Below, in pieces: positions 54,291 to 61,927 of a stretch of DNA of 64,000 bases (the stretch's first letter is position 1; each line of letters starts with the position of its first letter). A program made the position numbers and the translations under genes. The notes under the pieces were generated by a model that was not told where the DNA came from, searched no databases, and saw only the letters and a list, made by a program, of their open reading frames with translations. The stretch comes from JAXGQD01 sp040766665 (lineage in GTDB: Bacteria > Bacillota > Clostridia > Saccharofermentanales > Fastidiosipilaceae): NCBI GenBank assembly GCA_040766665.1, contig JAXGQD010000001.1, forward strand, positions 62,001-126,000, read 5' to 3'.

Positions 54291-54583
54291 ACCAGGATAA
54301 ATTTGAGAAAATGAAAAATGAGATAGTAAATTCTGTTCAAAAAAAACTGCATAGCATGAGCTTAGATGAAAGAGTGGCTTATTATAAAAGCATTGGTTTA
54401 GTGCAAAATGGAAGTGATACAGTCAGATTAGCGAATCAATTAACGTCTAGAAGCGCTGGCTTTAAATGCAATACTGTTTTACGTAAGCAATCAAGGAATC
54501 GAAAAGTTGTGTGCAGACAAATCGACCGAAATGCTAATTCAAATAAAGGATTAAAAATTTTAGAAATCACAGCAAAGAAGTAG
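54287..54583 (+). CDS. small basic partner protein, possible antitoxin
   Basis: 98 residues beginning MNQDKFEKMKNEIVNSVQKKLHSMSLDERVAYYKSIGL, helical at the N-terminus, with a very basic C-terminal half (VLRKQSRNRKVVCRQIDRN). No family is recognised. It overlaps the previous gene by 4 bases, so the two are translationally coupled. As second gene of the cassette it could be an antitoxin or a DNA/RNA-binding partner; this is position-based. Confidence 0.6.
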   Translation: MNQDKFEKMKNEIVNSVQKKLHSMSLDERVAYYKSIGLVQNGSDTVRLANQLTSRSAGFKCNTVLRKQSRNRKVVCRQIDRNANSNKGLKILEITAKK

Positions 54584-54624
54584 CTAAAGCACGTTTTTTG
54601 CCATGGAGATATTTACCTCCGATT

Positions 54625-55344
54625 TCAAGCCCTAAGCACGGCTTGGGGATGCAGCGCCTTAACTCGGTCAAAAAGAGCGCGCATTTCAGCCTCCGAATAA
54701 GCCTCTAAGCTTTGGCCTCGTGCCTCAGTCTCCGGCTGACGATACTGTAAAATATCGCCGGAATCCTTGTAGCTCTGCAGGGCATAGAGTGGAGCTTCTT
54801 TTAGAAGCACAGCAAGCTCCAAGAGTTCGGCTTCCCCATGGAAATTCTTGACCACCGTCGTGCGAAATTCATAGGGGAGAGGATGCTCCAAGAGAAAAAT
54901 GATGGACTCGCGAATGGGAGTGACATCGAAGTTCGCTAAACCGATGGTTTCCGGATAGCGCGGCAGGGTGTTTTTGACGTCCATCGCGACATAATCGAGC
55001 AGCCCGGCAGCGACCAGTCTGCGCAGCTCTGCGGGAAAACTGCCGTTGGTATCAAGTTTAACTTTATAGCCCAACGCTTTGATGCGCATGATGAAACGGT
55101 CCAAACCCAGCTGTAACAGCGGTTCGCCGCCACTGATGCAGACCCCGTCCAGCAAGCCTTGACGTTTTTTTAAGAAGGCAAAAAACTCCTCCTCAGCGAT
55201 ATCTTCTGTTTCCCCCGGCTTAAGCACCAGCGCCGCATTATGGCAAAAGGGACAACGCAAATTACAGCCCGGCGTAAAGAGCGTACAGGCAGTCAGACCG
55301 GGGTAGTCGAGCAGGGAAAGCTTTTGGAGACCGGCGATGCGCAT
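54625..55344 (-). CDS. nrdG: anaerobic ribonucleotide reductase activating protein (radical SAM)
   Basis: Radical SAM activase that would form the glycyl radical on NrdD. The 239 residues carry the cluster-binding motif TPGCNLRCPFCHNAALV (CxxxCxxC) and GVCISGGEPLLQ (SAM-binding GGE). The length exceeds that of short enteric NrdG and fits the longer NrdG2-like branch. It lies upstream of nrdD on the same strand, but a two-gene plus-strand cassette separates them. It starts 18 bases after the stop of the small membrane protein gene. Confidence 0.9.
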   Translation of the reverse strand: MRIAGLQKLSLLDYPGLTACTLFTPGCNLRCPFCHNAALVLKPGETEDIAEEEFFAFLKKRQGLLDGVCISGGEPLLQLGLDRFIMRIKALGYKVKLDTNGSFPAELRRLVAAGLLDYVAMDVKNTLPRYPETIGLANFDVTPIRESIIFLLEHPLPYEFRTTVVKNFHGEAELLELAVLLKEAPLYALQSYKDSGDILQYRQPETEARGQSLEAYSEAEMRALFDRVKALHPQAVLRA

Positions 55345-55362
55345 TTTGCCACTAAAACCTTA

Positions 55363-55539
55363 TCATTTCAGATCGCTTTGATCGTCATGTTCGTCATTAT
55401 TCTTACGGCGATTTTTCAGCACAATCAACAGAATCGCGCCAAGCAACAGCCCGCCCCCGATGACATAAGGCAAAATATCCGTCTGCTCACCACTGACAGG
55501 TAAGCTCAGCAGGTAGGTGAAAACTTGCACAAAATTCAT
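55363..55539 (-). CDS. small membrane protein with LPXTG-like anchor
   Basis: 58 residues from ATG 55539, behind GGAGGATATGAGG (an ATG six bases earlier is also possible). It begins MNFVQVFTYLLSLPVSGEQTD, then a membrane helix ILPYVIGGGLLLGAILLIVL and a basic then acidic tail KNRRKNNDEHDDQSD. The order LPVSGE, hydrophobic helix, Arg/Lys cluster is that of a sortase sorting signal, but with almost no protein before it. It sits 18 bases upstream of nrdG in the same direction. Function unknown; it may be a decayed cell-wall protein. Confidence 0.6.
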   Translation of the reverse strand: MNFVQVFTYLLSLPVSGEQTDILPYVIGGGLLLGAILLIVLKNRRKNNDEHDDQSDLK

Positions 55540-55608
55540 CCTCATATCCTCCGCACATGCTAAAGTAGAGTTTGTAATAAGTATAGCATTAGCGAAAGGA
55601 CAAGGCTT

Positions 55609-56082
55609 ATGGCGCTTTACATCAAAGAGGCTCTGTTTAGTTGGCGACAGCGCTTTTACATCAAAGACGAGGCGGGTGCCGACCGTTATTACACGGAAGG
55701 CAAGCTGCTCAGTCTGGGCAAAAACCTCAGCATCTACGACATGCAAGGCCAAGAACGCTTGCGCTTGCAACAGGTTTTCTTATCCATGATGCCGCGCTAT
55801 GACCTTTACATCGATGGAGTCGCGGTTTGTCAGGTCCACGCTCGTTTCAGTCTCTTTAAGCCATATTTCGAAATCTATGGTCTTAATTGGAATCTGGAAG
55901 GGGATTTTTTTGACCACGAGTATGTGATTAACAGCGCGGAGGGTGTCGTCGGCAGCATCTCCAAAAAATGGTTTAGCTGGGGTGACTCCTATCGCTTGGA
56001 TTATGCGAATCCCGAGCACGAACTGATTGTTCTGGGCATCGTGCTGGCTGTGGATTCCGCGCGACATGACGGTGAGGATTAG
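55609..56082 (+). CDS. LURP-one-related (tubby-like) protein
   Basis: 157-residue cytoplasmic beta-barrel protein of the LURP-one/YxjI type, starting MALYIKEALFSWRQRFYIKDEAG. Repeating strand pairs: YYTEGKLLSLGKNLSIYDMQGQERLRLQQ, PRYDLYIDGVAVCQVHARFSLFKPYFEIYG, GDFFDHEYVINSAEGVVGSISKKWFSWGDSYRLDY. The family may bind membranes or scramble lipids; the bacterial role is not established. GCGAAAGGACAAGGCTT precedes the ATG. Confidence 0.88.
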   Translation: MALYIKEALFSWRQRFYIKDEAGADRYYTEGKLLSLGKNLSIYDMQGQERLRLQQVFLSMMPRYDLYIDGVAVCQVHARFSLFKPYFEIYGLNWNLEGDFFDHEYVINSAEGVVGSISKKWFSWGDSYRLDYANPEHELIVLGIVLAVDSARHDGED

Positions 56083-56102
56083 GCGTACGCGTGTTAGGAT
56101 TA

Positions 56103-56133
56103 GGGTTCTGGGTTTTGGGTTTTGGGTTTTGGG
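56103..56133 (+). repeat. G-quadruplex-type heptamer repeat
   Basis: Five GGG runs spaced exactly 7 bases apart (starting 56103, 56110, 56117, 56124 and 56131), with TTTT or TTCT loops. This matches a canonical four-tetrad-loop G-quadruplex pattern with one run to spare. It lies 20 bases past the LURP-one stop. Confidence 0.8.
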
Positions 56134-56152
56134 TTTCGAGGTTTCAACTTGG

Positions 56153-56410
56153 ATTTTGGCAATTTTTACGGATGTGCATTAGAAGGTTCTAATAAAGCGG
56201 ATGTTTTATCCTTCCAAAGGTATTTTTTCGACAATTTTAGCGGCTGTGCATTAGCAAATTCTAATGAATAGCCGCACAGCCGTCATTTTTGACGAAAAAA
56301 GGCAGCTTTGAATAAGTGTTGGGCGAATAATCTGAGAGAAATCCCGCTCAGCCGTCATTTTTGCCAAAATCATTCGGAGTCGCCGCCGCCCAGGCAGCGC
56401 GACGTATTAA
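56153..56410. repeat. composite palindromic intergenic repeat, locus 5
   Basis: Same order as locus 4: half palindrome (TTTTGGCAATTTTTACGG, core CATTAGAAGGTTCTAATA), full palindrome 56228-56297 (core CATTAGCAAATTCTAATG, then GCACAGCCGTCATTTTTGAC), spacer with GAGAGAAATCCCGCTCAGCC, then the GGAGTCGC...GCAGCGCGACGTATTAA module. The TTA at 56407-56409 in this module is the stop codon of the minus-strand gene that follows, as at locus 2. Confidence 0.85.
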
Positions 56411-56823
56411 CGCACGTACAAACCGGCCACTTTGTCCTGCTTGGTCAGTGAAATCGTAAAAGTGAAGCTGCGAATCTCGTATTTGGCTTTGGCACTGATG
56501 ACAGCGAATTCTTCACCGCTGTCCTTGTCTTTTGATCCGCTTACTTTTAGGCTCTCTATCTTCTCAAAAGCCCCGCCCTCGTCTAAAGTTTTATAAACCT
56601 TGGCCATGACATCATCTGTCAAAGCGTCTCGCATCAAAACCGTGCATTGCTCCCGCAGGGCTTCCGTGTCTCTGGCATTCAAAAGCGTGATGATCTCCTC
56701 TGCCCGCGCTTCAACTGCTGCCTGATCGAAATCATCGGCAAGGCGGGTAGAAGTGCAAGCGCCTAGTAAAAGACTCAAGACTAAGGTCAGTACCATTATC
56801 CGACTCAACACTTTCGTTTTCAT
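56407..56823 (-). CDS. DUF3887-like lipoprotein
   Basis: 138-residue lipoprotein; signal peptide MKTKVLSRIMVLTLVLSLLLGACTSTR with lipobox LLGAC. The mature part (VEARAEEIITLLNARDTEALREQCTVLMRDALTD, then KYEIRSFTFTISLTKQDKVAGLYVR) is like DUF3887 domains found at the surface of Bacillota. Role unknown. Its stop codon lies in the repeat unit of locus 5. It is 54 bases downstream of the prolyl-isomerase lipoprotein gene and may be in the same transcript. Confidence 0.8.
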   Translation of the reverse strand: MKTKVLSRIMVLTLVLSLLLGACTSTRLADDFDQAAVEARAEEIITLLNARDTEALREQCTVLMRDALTDDVMAKVYKTLDEGGAFEKIESLKVSGSKDKDSGEEFAVISAKAKYEIRSFTFTISLTKQDKVAGLYVR

Positions 56824-56877
56824 CTCAGTCCTCCGTTTGTTATTGCTTTACATTTATCAGCCATATCGGGCCGACAA

Positions 56878-58131
56878 TTAAGCCAATTTGGCGTTCTCTA
56901 TCAAATAATTCATGACCTTCTGGATCAATGTGACCTGCATCAAGTAGGGTTTGCCGTATTGGGTTTCATACGATGAGTGGTCGTCGACCTTCATTTCATT
57001 TTTGAAATAGGCGGCTAAGTCCTCATCGTTCACACTTAAATCGGCGTCTTCCGCCACTGCCTGAATGGCCAGGTTGAAGGTGGCCGCTTGCGTATTGCGC
57101 TCCACGTATTTCGTGATCAAATCTTCTTTGCTGGTGACACCTTCCACCATGGGCAGTAGCTGCTCAAAAGTCATGCCATAAGCAGTCGCTTGGTTTTGGT
57201 AGTAAGAAAGCATGGAGTTTTCCTGATAATCCGTAAGCAGAGTGGGGATCTCCTTAACCTCGGTATTGTTGACGAGGTATTCCTGAACAAAGGAGAAGAT
57301 GGCTTGCTTTTGCAAATCGCTTTTAATCTGATTCTTCATATCCTCAACAGTCTTCCAACCGTAAGTTGAGAAATTGGTCTGCACAAAGGCGTCGTCTAAT
57401 TCAGGTTTGACTTGCTCCGAGATGTGATTCACCGTAATGGCAAAAGTCGCCTCCTTACCATTCAGATCCTCCACACCGTAGTCTTCAGGGAAGGTCACCT
57501 TGATGTCGAAAGATTCCCCGGGTTTGTGACCAATTAGCTGCTCCAGAAAGTCGTCGATGTACTGGGTCACACCAATCGTGACGTCGGTACCGCTACCCCC
57601 GGTGCTACCACCTTCGAACTCTTTGCCGTCCACACTACCAACGTAGTCAATGTTGACGGTGTCACCGTCGACAATGGCACGATCCGTGACTTGTTTGGAA
57701 GTGGTGAATTGTTGCAAAAGCAAATCCATTTGACTCTGCACTGCCTCATCACCAATCTCGTGTACGGTGGGCGGAATAGAGATATTTTTGTAATCAGGCA
57801 AAGTCACGTAGTCTTTGGCTGTGATGCCCTGCCACATCCCCTGAGCGTCGATGCCTTCACTGTAATCGAAAGGCGCGATTTCAGGGTTGGCAATGGTGTT
57901 TAAACCAGTAGACGAGGGGTCAGTCGCTTCGTCTACATTTGTCTCAGACGTAGTATCGTGTTCGTGATCATGGCCATGTTCATCGGTGGTAGCGGCAACC
58001 GTTGAGCTGGAAGCAGCGCTCGTGGTCGCAACCGTAGTCGCGGTAGTTGCTGTGTTGGCACAGGCCATAACACTTAGTAAAGGCAAGGCAGTAGCCAACA
58101 TGAGGCCAAATAATTTTTTGTAATGTTTCAT
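56878..58131 (-). CDS. trigger-factor-like peptidyl-prolyl isomerase lipoprotein
   Basis: Surface folding factor, 417 residues. A lipoprotein signal peptide ends at LLSVMACANT. A Thr/Ser/Ala-rich linker with a His-rich stretch (DEHGHDHEHDT) follows. The FKBP domain has VDGDTVNIDYVGSVDGKEFEGG and FLEQLIGHKPGESFDIKVTFPEDYG. The helical C-terminal domain resembles trigger factor (QEYLVNNTEVKEIPTLLTDYQENSMLSYYQNQATAYGMTFEQLLP). The ribosome-binding domain of cytosolic trigger factor is missing, as expected for an exported form. The His-rich stretch could bind metal. Confidence 0.9.
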   Translation of the reverse strand: MKHYKKLFGLMLATALPLLSVMACANTATTATTVATTSAASSSTVAATTDEHGHDHEHDTTSETNVDEATDPSSTGLNTIANPEIAPFDYSEGIDAQGMWQGITAKDYVTLPDYKNISIPPTVHEIGDEAVQSQMDLLLQQFTTSKQVTDRAIVDGDTVNIDYVGSVDGKEFEGGSTGGSGTDVTIGVTQYIDDFLEQLIGHKPGESFDIKVTFPEDYGVEDLNGKEATFAITVNHISEQVKPELDDAFVQTNFSTYGWKTVEDMKNQIKSDLQKQAIFSFVQEYLVNNTEVKEIPTLLTDYQENSMLSYYQNQATAYGMTFEQLLPMVEGVTSKEDLITKYVERNTQAATFNLAIQAVAEDADLSVNDEDLAAYFKNEMKVDDHSSYETQYGKPYLMQVTLIQKVMNYLIENAKLA

Positions 58132-58200
58132 GTAAAGTCTCCTTATGCGTCCGTGATGGGACGCGTAACAGTCTACTCTTAAACGACAGTTTTGTCAGTT

Positions 58201-58854
58201 TTAATCAGCTTTATCTGCTAGAATGGCGCGGATCTTCGGTTCTAAAGCCGCCGCGATTTGCGCGTGCCCTTCGGCATCGAGGTGGAGGGCATCGACTGGG
58301 CTGGCCTGCGCGACTTTTGCCATATCTAAAAAGTAACACCCGTGGCGCTCCGCGATTTTCTGATAGTACGCGGCGAGTTGCTTGGATTTCGCGATGCCGG
58401 CTTCGCCACCAAACATCTCGGAGAAATCCGCACTGCGCATGTTTTCGTGTAGCTCAATCGGTGAGAGCACTAAGATCCTCGCAGATGAATCGTGCTCATC
58501 CAAGCACTTCTGCGCCTTCATGACGACGCGCTCGAGCCCTGCGCTGATTTCCTCGGCACTGCGCCCGAAACGCACTTTCATGTCATTTGTGCCCAGCATG
58601 ACGATGAACAAATCGAGCGGGAGCTGCGATTCGATGCAGGGGTATAAGTAGTCGATGCCGCTTTTTTCGCCTTCGACAGGATCGTCCATTTCGCAGGTAC
58701 GACCGTTTTGCCCTTCTTCAATGATGCGATAGGAAGAGCCCAGTTTTTCTTGAAGCAGTGCAGTCCAACGGGTATTTTCATCCAGTCGTCCGGGTCCGCG
58801 CGGGTTGGCGCCCCAGGTATTGGAATCGCCGAAGCAAAGAATTCGTTTTAACAT
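58201..58854 (-). CDS. SGNH/GDSL-family hydrolase
   Basis: Esterase-like enzyme, 217 residues from ATG 58854 (MLKRILCFGDSNTWGANPRG), preceded by TTGGAGGTTGGCT. Motifs: block I GDSNTWG (nucleophile Ser), block III LGTNDM (Asn), block V DALHLDAEGH (Asp and His). No signal peptide, so it acts in the cytoplasm, unlike the lipoproteins next to it. Probably removes acyl or acetyl groups from small substrates; the substrate is unknown. Confidence 0.9.
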   Translation of the reverse strand: MLKRILCFGDSNTWGANPRGPGRLDENTRWTALLQEKLGSSYRIIEEGQNGRTCEMDDPVEGEKSGIDYLYPCIESQLPLDLFIVMLGTNDMKVRFGRSAEEISAGLERVVMKAQKCLDEHDSSARILVLSPIELHENMRSADFSEMFGGEAGIAKSKQLAAYYQKIAERHGCYFLDMAKVAQASPVDALHLDAEGHAQIAAALEPKIRAILADKAD

Positions 58855-59055
58855 AGCCAACCTCCAAGTTGATAACGTTATAATTATAAGTACTTCTCCG
58901 TTACACACCGTGTCACAAGCGTGAAAAATTGTGAGTAAAAGCATTTTGGCAAAAAACTCGCCCCTGCCAGTATAGCGCCCAGCAGTGATTTTGTGGAATT
59001 GGCTTCACTGGCACGTATCAATCAACTTGTTAGCTCAACGAAGGAGGAAAGCCGG

Positions 59056-60336
59056 ATGAAAACGTTAAAAAGTTATATATTAATTCTTATTATAGTCAGC
59101 GCCATCTTGCTCAATGCCGCTTGCGGAAGCGGTAATACGCTGAGCGACAATAAAGCGACTGCCACAGTTAGCCTGACGACAGTTGGCTCCAGTGCGACGA
59201 GCGGCGTAGCAAGTACAGCTGCTCCTGGCCCCGAGAGTGAAAGCGCAACAACTTCGGCTGCAAGCGAAGCTACGACGACTCCGTCCGAGACGCAGGCTGA
59301 TTTCACACCTGTACTGAAAGCGGAAGTGCTTGTAGAAGGCCTGGATCATCCTTGGGACCTCGCCCAACTACCGGACGGGAGCCTGATCTTCACCGAACGC
59401 GCCGGCAGGGTATCCCTCTTAAAAGACGGTCAGCTACAGCTTCTTGCAGAAATGGACGAAGTTGTCGCTCGTGGAGAAGGTGGTTTGACCGGGATGGCAC
59501 TCGACTTCGACTATCCGAATGAACCTTATATTTATCTCGCCTATAACTCCAACGCGGGCGGCAGCGATGTCGTCAAAGTGATGCGCTATGCGCTGACTGA
59601 GTCATTCGAACTCAGTGAGCCTTTTGAGCTCGTCGGAGGGATTTCCGCCAACAGCAGCGGACGCCATTCTGGAACGCAGCTGGAAATGGGCGCTGACGGC
59701 GCGCTGTGGATCGGTACCGGCGATGCCGCAAATTCGGACAATCCCCAAAATCCCCAAAGTTTAGCGGGCAAAATCCTCCGCGTTTCTCGCTCTGGTGAGC
59801 CCTGGCCGGGCAATCTCAGCGCTCCTTTCGATCCTCGCATCTTTAGCTACGGCCACCGGAACACGCAAGGCCTGGCCTTATTCGACTTACCAGTCGACGG
59901 CAACTTCGGATTTAGTGCAGAGCACGGGTCCAATGTCGACGACGAAATCAATCCGCTTTTGCCGGGGAACTTTGGCTGGGACCCCATCGCTCCCTATATC
60001 GAGTCCGTGCCCATGACCGACAAAGAAAAGTTCCCGGAGGCTGTGGATGCACTGTGGTCCTCGGGCGAACGTACCATCGCAATTTCGGGTATCAGCTTTC
60101 TGCGCGGTCCTCAGTGGGGCACTTATGAAAACATGTTAGCGGTCAGCGTTTTGAAGGATCGCCAACTGCGCATCATCGGTGTAGCTTCTGAAGATGCCGG
60201 TTTTTCAGAAATTTTGTTTGAAGGGGAATTCGGGCGCCTTAGAGCAGCCGTTTTAGGGCAGGATGGGAATCTGTACCTAAGCACCGACAATGGCGGCAAT
60301 GACATGCTGATAAGGGTGACACCGGTGCAGGAGTAG
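59056..60336 (+). CDS. PQQ-type sugar dehydrogenase (glucose/sorbosone dehydrogenase family) lipoprotein
   Basis: Six-bladed propeller protein, 426 residues from ATG 59056 behind AAGGAGGAAAGCCGG. Lipobox LLNAACGSG, then a Ser/Thr/Ala-rich linker (to about residue 90), then the propeller: VEGLDHPWDLAQLPDGSLIFTERAGRVSLL, GEGGLTGMALDFDYPNEPYIYLAY, HSGTQLEMGADGALWIGTGDA, YGHRNTQGLALF (containing the His-Arg of the family) and AEHGSNVDDEINPLLPGNFGWD. Family members oxidise aldose sugars using PQQ; whether this organism has PQQ is unknown, so the activity is uncertain. Confidence 0.87.
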   Translation: MKTLKSYILILIIVSAILLNAACGSGNTLSDNKATATVSLTTVGSSATSGVASTAAPGPESESATTSAASEATTTPSETQADFTPVLKAEVLVEGLDHPWDLAQLPDGSLIFTERAGRVSLLKDGQLQLLAEMDEVVARGEGGLTGMALDFDYPNEPYIYLAYNSNAGGSDVVKVMRYALTESFELSEPFELVGGISANSSGRHSGTQLEMGADGALWIGTGDAANSDNPQNPQSLAGKILRVSRSGEPWPGNLSAPFDPRIFSYGHRNTQGLALFDLPVDGNFGFSAEHGSNVDDEINPLLPGNFGWDPIAPYIESVPMTDKEKFPEAVDALWSSGERTIAISGISFLRGPQWGTYENMLAVSVLKDRQLRIIGVASEDAGFSEILFEGEFGRLRAAVLGQDGNLYLSTDNGGNDMLIRVTPVQE

Positions 60337-61023
60337 GAGATGATGGCTGAATTTAGAGTCGTAGTAAGACTCATATCATCGGTCACTTTGCCTGTGTGTC
60401 GGCGACACCTCACTTGAGAGATGGGTTTGACTTACAGAATTTATGATTTTGCAAGTTTACTGCTCCAGATAGGCAGTAAAGTTTAATGCTTTAAGTGTTT
60501 TCACTGCAGTATTTTCGTTCTTACAAATGAGCGTTTGTAAGTTCGTAAATTGTGTAGTTGGATTGAGGAGATATCACAACAAAATCACTTTCTGAGGTGC
60601 TTAGACTCGCAGAATCGTAAATTCTGTAGTATCAGATGGTTATGACATAATCGGTCGCGTTGTTTGCGTGACATCAACACTACCCAAAATTCTGCAGCTC
60701 CGCAATCGGCTGTCAGATTCAGCTTGCTCATTGGATGAAGGACATTTTTATCGCAAACCGACACCGGCTACCTTTTGCAATCTTTCGCAAAAATTTCACA
60801 CTGATTTCACATGAGTTGTTGACAGCTAACTCGATGCATGATAAATTATAGTTAGTTGAAGCTAACTGAAAGCACAAAGCAAAACAACAGCTACCAAGGC
60901 TACAGACGGAAAACACCAAACGCCAGCTTTCAGTACAAATAGAGGTCGGGCATGATTCCTCAACGGATCAAACGACAAGACACTCGACCAAGGTGCAATA
61001 GCACCACATAAAAGGAGTTAAAT
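60337..61023. other. intergenic region before the superoxide dismutase gene
   Basis: 687 bases without a credible gene. It has several short palindromes: CTTACAAA...TTTGTAAG around 60515-60540, CAGAAT...ATTCTG near 60612, and AGTTAG...CTAACT near 60853. The motif AGAATxxTAAATTCTG-like recurs about three times (60437, 60612, 60688). The right third holds a good promoter. An untranslated RNA is possible but not supported. Confidence 0.5.
60819..60847 (+). promoter_or_regulatory. candidate sigma-A promoter of sodA
   Basis: TTGACA at 60819-60824, a 17-bp spacer, and TAAATT at 60842-60847. The inverted repeat AGTTAG...CTAACT (about 60853-60870) overlies the expected start site and could be an operator. 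The leader to the ATG at 61024 is about 165 bases. Confidence 0.55.
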
Positions 61024-61632
61024 ATGAAATACGAACTTAAAGAACTAGGCTACGCACACAACGCATTAGAACCGACCATCGACGAAGAGACCATGAAACT
61101 GCATCACGGCAAACATCATCAGGCTTATGTCAATAATCTGAACAAAGCCCTGGAAGATACCGACGTCAAAGCAGAGAGCATTGAAGAACTCTTGGCCGAT
61201 TTGGACCAAGTACCCGAGGACAAGCGCAACGCCGTACGCAATAACGGCGGTGGACATTACAACCACACACTGTTCTGGGAAAGTATGAAACCCGGCGGCG
61301 CCAAAGAACCCCAGGGTGACTTGGCAAAAGCCATCGATGAAGCATTTGGCAACCTGGCCGATTTCAAAGACAAATTTGAAAAAGCAGGTGCCGGACAATT
61401 CGGATCAGGCTGGGCTTGGCTCGTACTCGACAAGGGTGAGCTGAAAGTGACCAGTACCCCGAACCAGGATTCACCGATTTCAAAAGGACAGACCGTCCTG
61501 CTCGGAAACGACGTTTGGGAGCATGCCTATTATCTGAAATATCAGAACCGCCGTCCCGATTACCTCAAAGCTTGGTGGGAAGTAGTGAACTGGGATGTCG
61601 TCGCAGAACGCTACGCAGCCGCAGCGAAATAA
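61024..61632 (+). CDS. sodA: superoxide dismutase, Fe/Mn type
   Basis: Converts superoxide to hydrogen peroxide and oxygen in the cytoplasm. The 202 residues contain metal ligands in MKLHHGKHHQAYVNNLN (His), GGHYNHTLFWESM (His), and the C-terminal DVWEHAYYLKYQNRRPDYLKAWWEVVNW (Asp and His). The GAGQFGSGWAWLV region is normal. A motif Gln there (AGQFGSGW) is common in both Fe and Mn forms, so the metal is not decided. AAAGGAGTTAAAT precedes the ATG. Confidence 0.96.
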   Translation: MKYELKELGYAHNALEPTIDEETMKLHHGKHHQAYVNNLNKALEDTDVKAESIEELLADLDQVPEDKRNAVRNNGGGHYNHTLFWESMKPGGAKEPQGDLAKAIDEAFGNLADFKDKFEKAGAGQFGSGWAWLVLDKGELKVTSTPNQDSPISKGQTVLLGNDVWEHAYYLKYQNRRPDYLKAWWEVVNWDVVAERYAAAAK

Positions 61633-61894
61633 GCAATCATTGGCAAAAGAATCCCCATCACCCTAGTCAAAACAGCGAGTAAACAAAAGTCAAAACACCT
61701 TTGAATAACAACAGTGTTATAGTATCAGAGTTAAGACAGCATTGCACTAAGCAACTTAGATATCAACAGAGACAATACAACATAGAATGAGCATCATTGT
61801 TGAAGGGTAAGGCATCAAAGGAGTAAGGGATTCAAGAAGACCGACGTGCAGCATTTTTTAAGACAACATTGAGCAACGTCAAACTAGTTTTTAG

Positions 61895-61926
61895 AGGAGT
61901 GTCTCGCAAGGGGCGCTCCTTTTTGT
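61895..61926 (+). terminator. terminator-like hairpin between sodA and the next gene
   Basis: AGGAGTGTC (61895-61903) pairs with GGCGCTCCT (61912-61920), with two G-T pairs, followed by TTTTTGT. It is 260 bases past the sodA stop, so it may end a long 3' region or a small RNA. The stretch 61633-61894 shows no gene. Confidence 0.75.
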
Positions 61927-61927
61927 C

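Noticed and set aside
46901..56410. CRISPR array for the clustered repeats
   Set aside because: The units are palindromic, diverged and unevenly spaced, and no cas genes or regular spacers are present.
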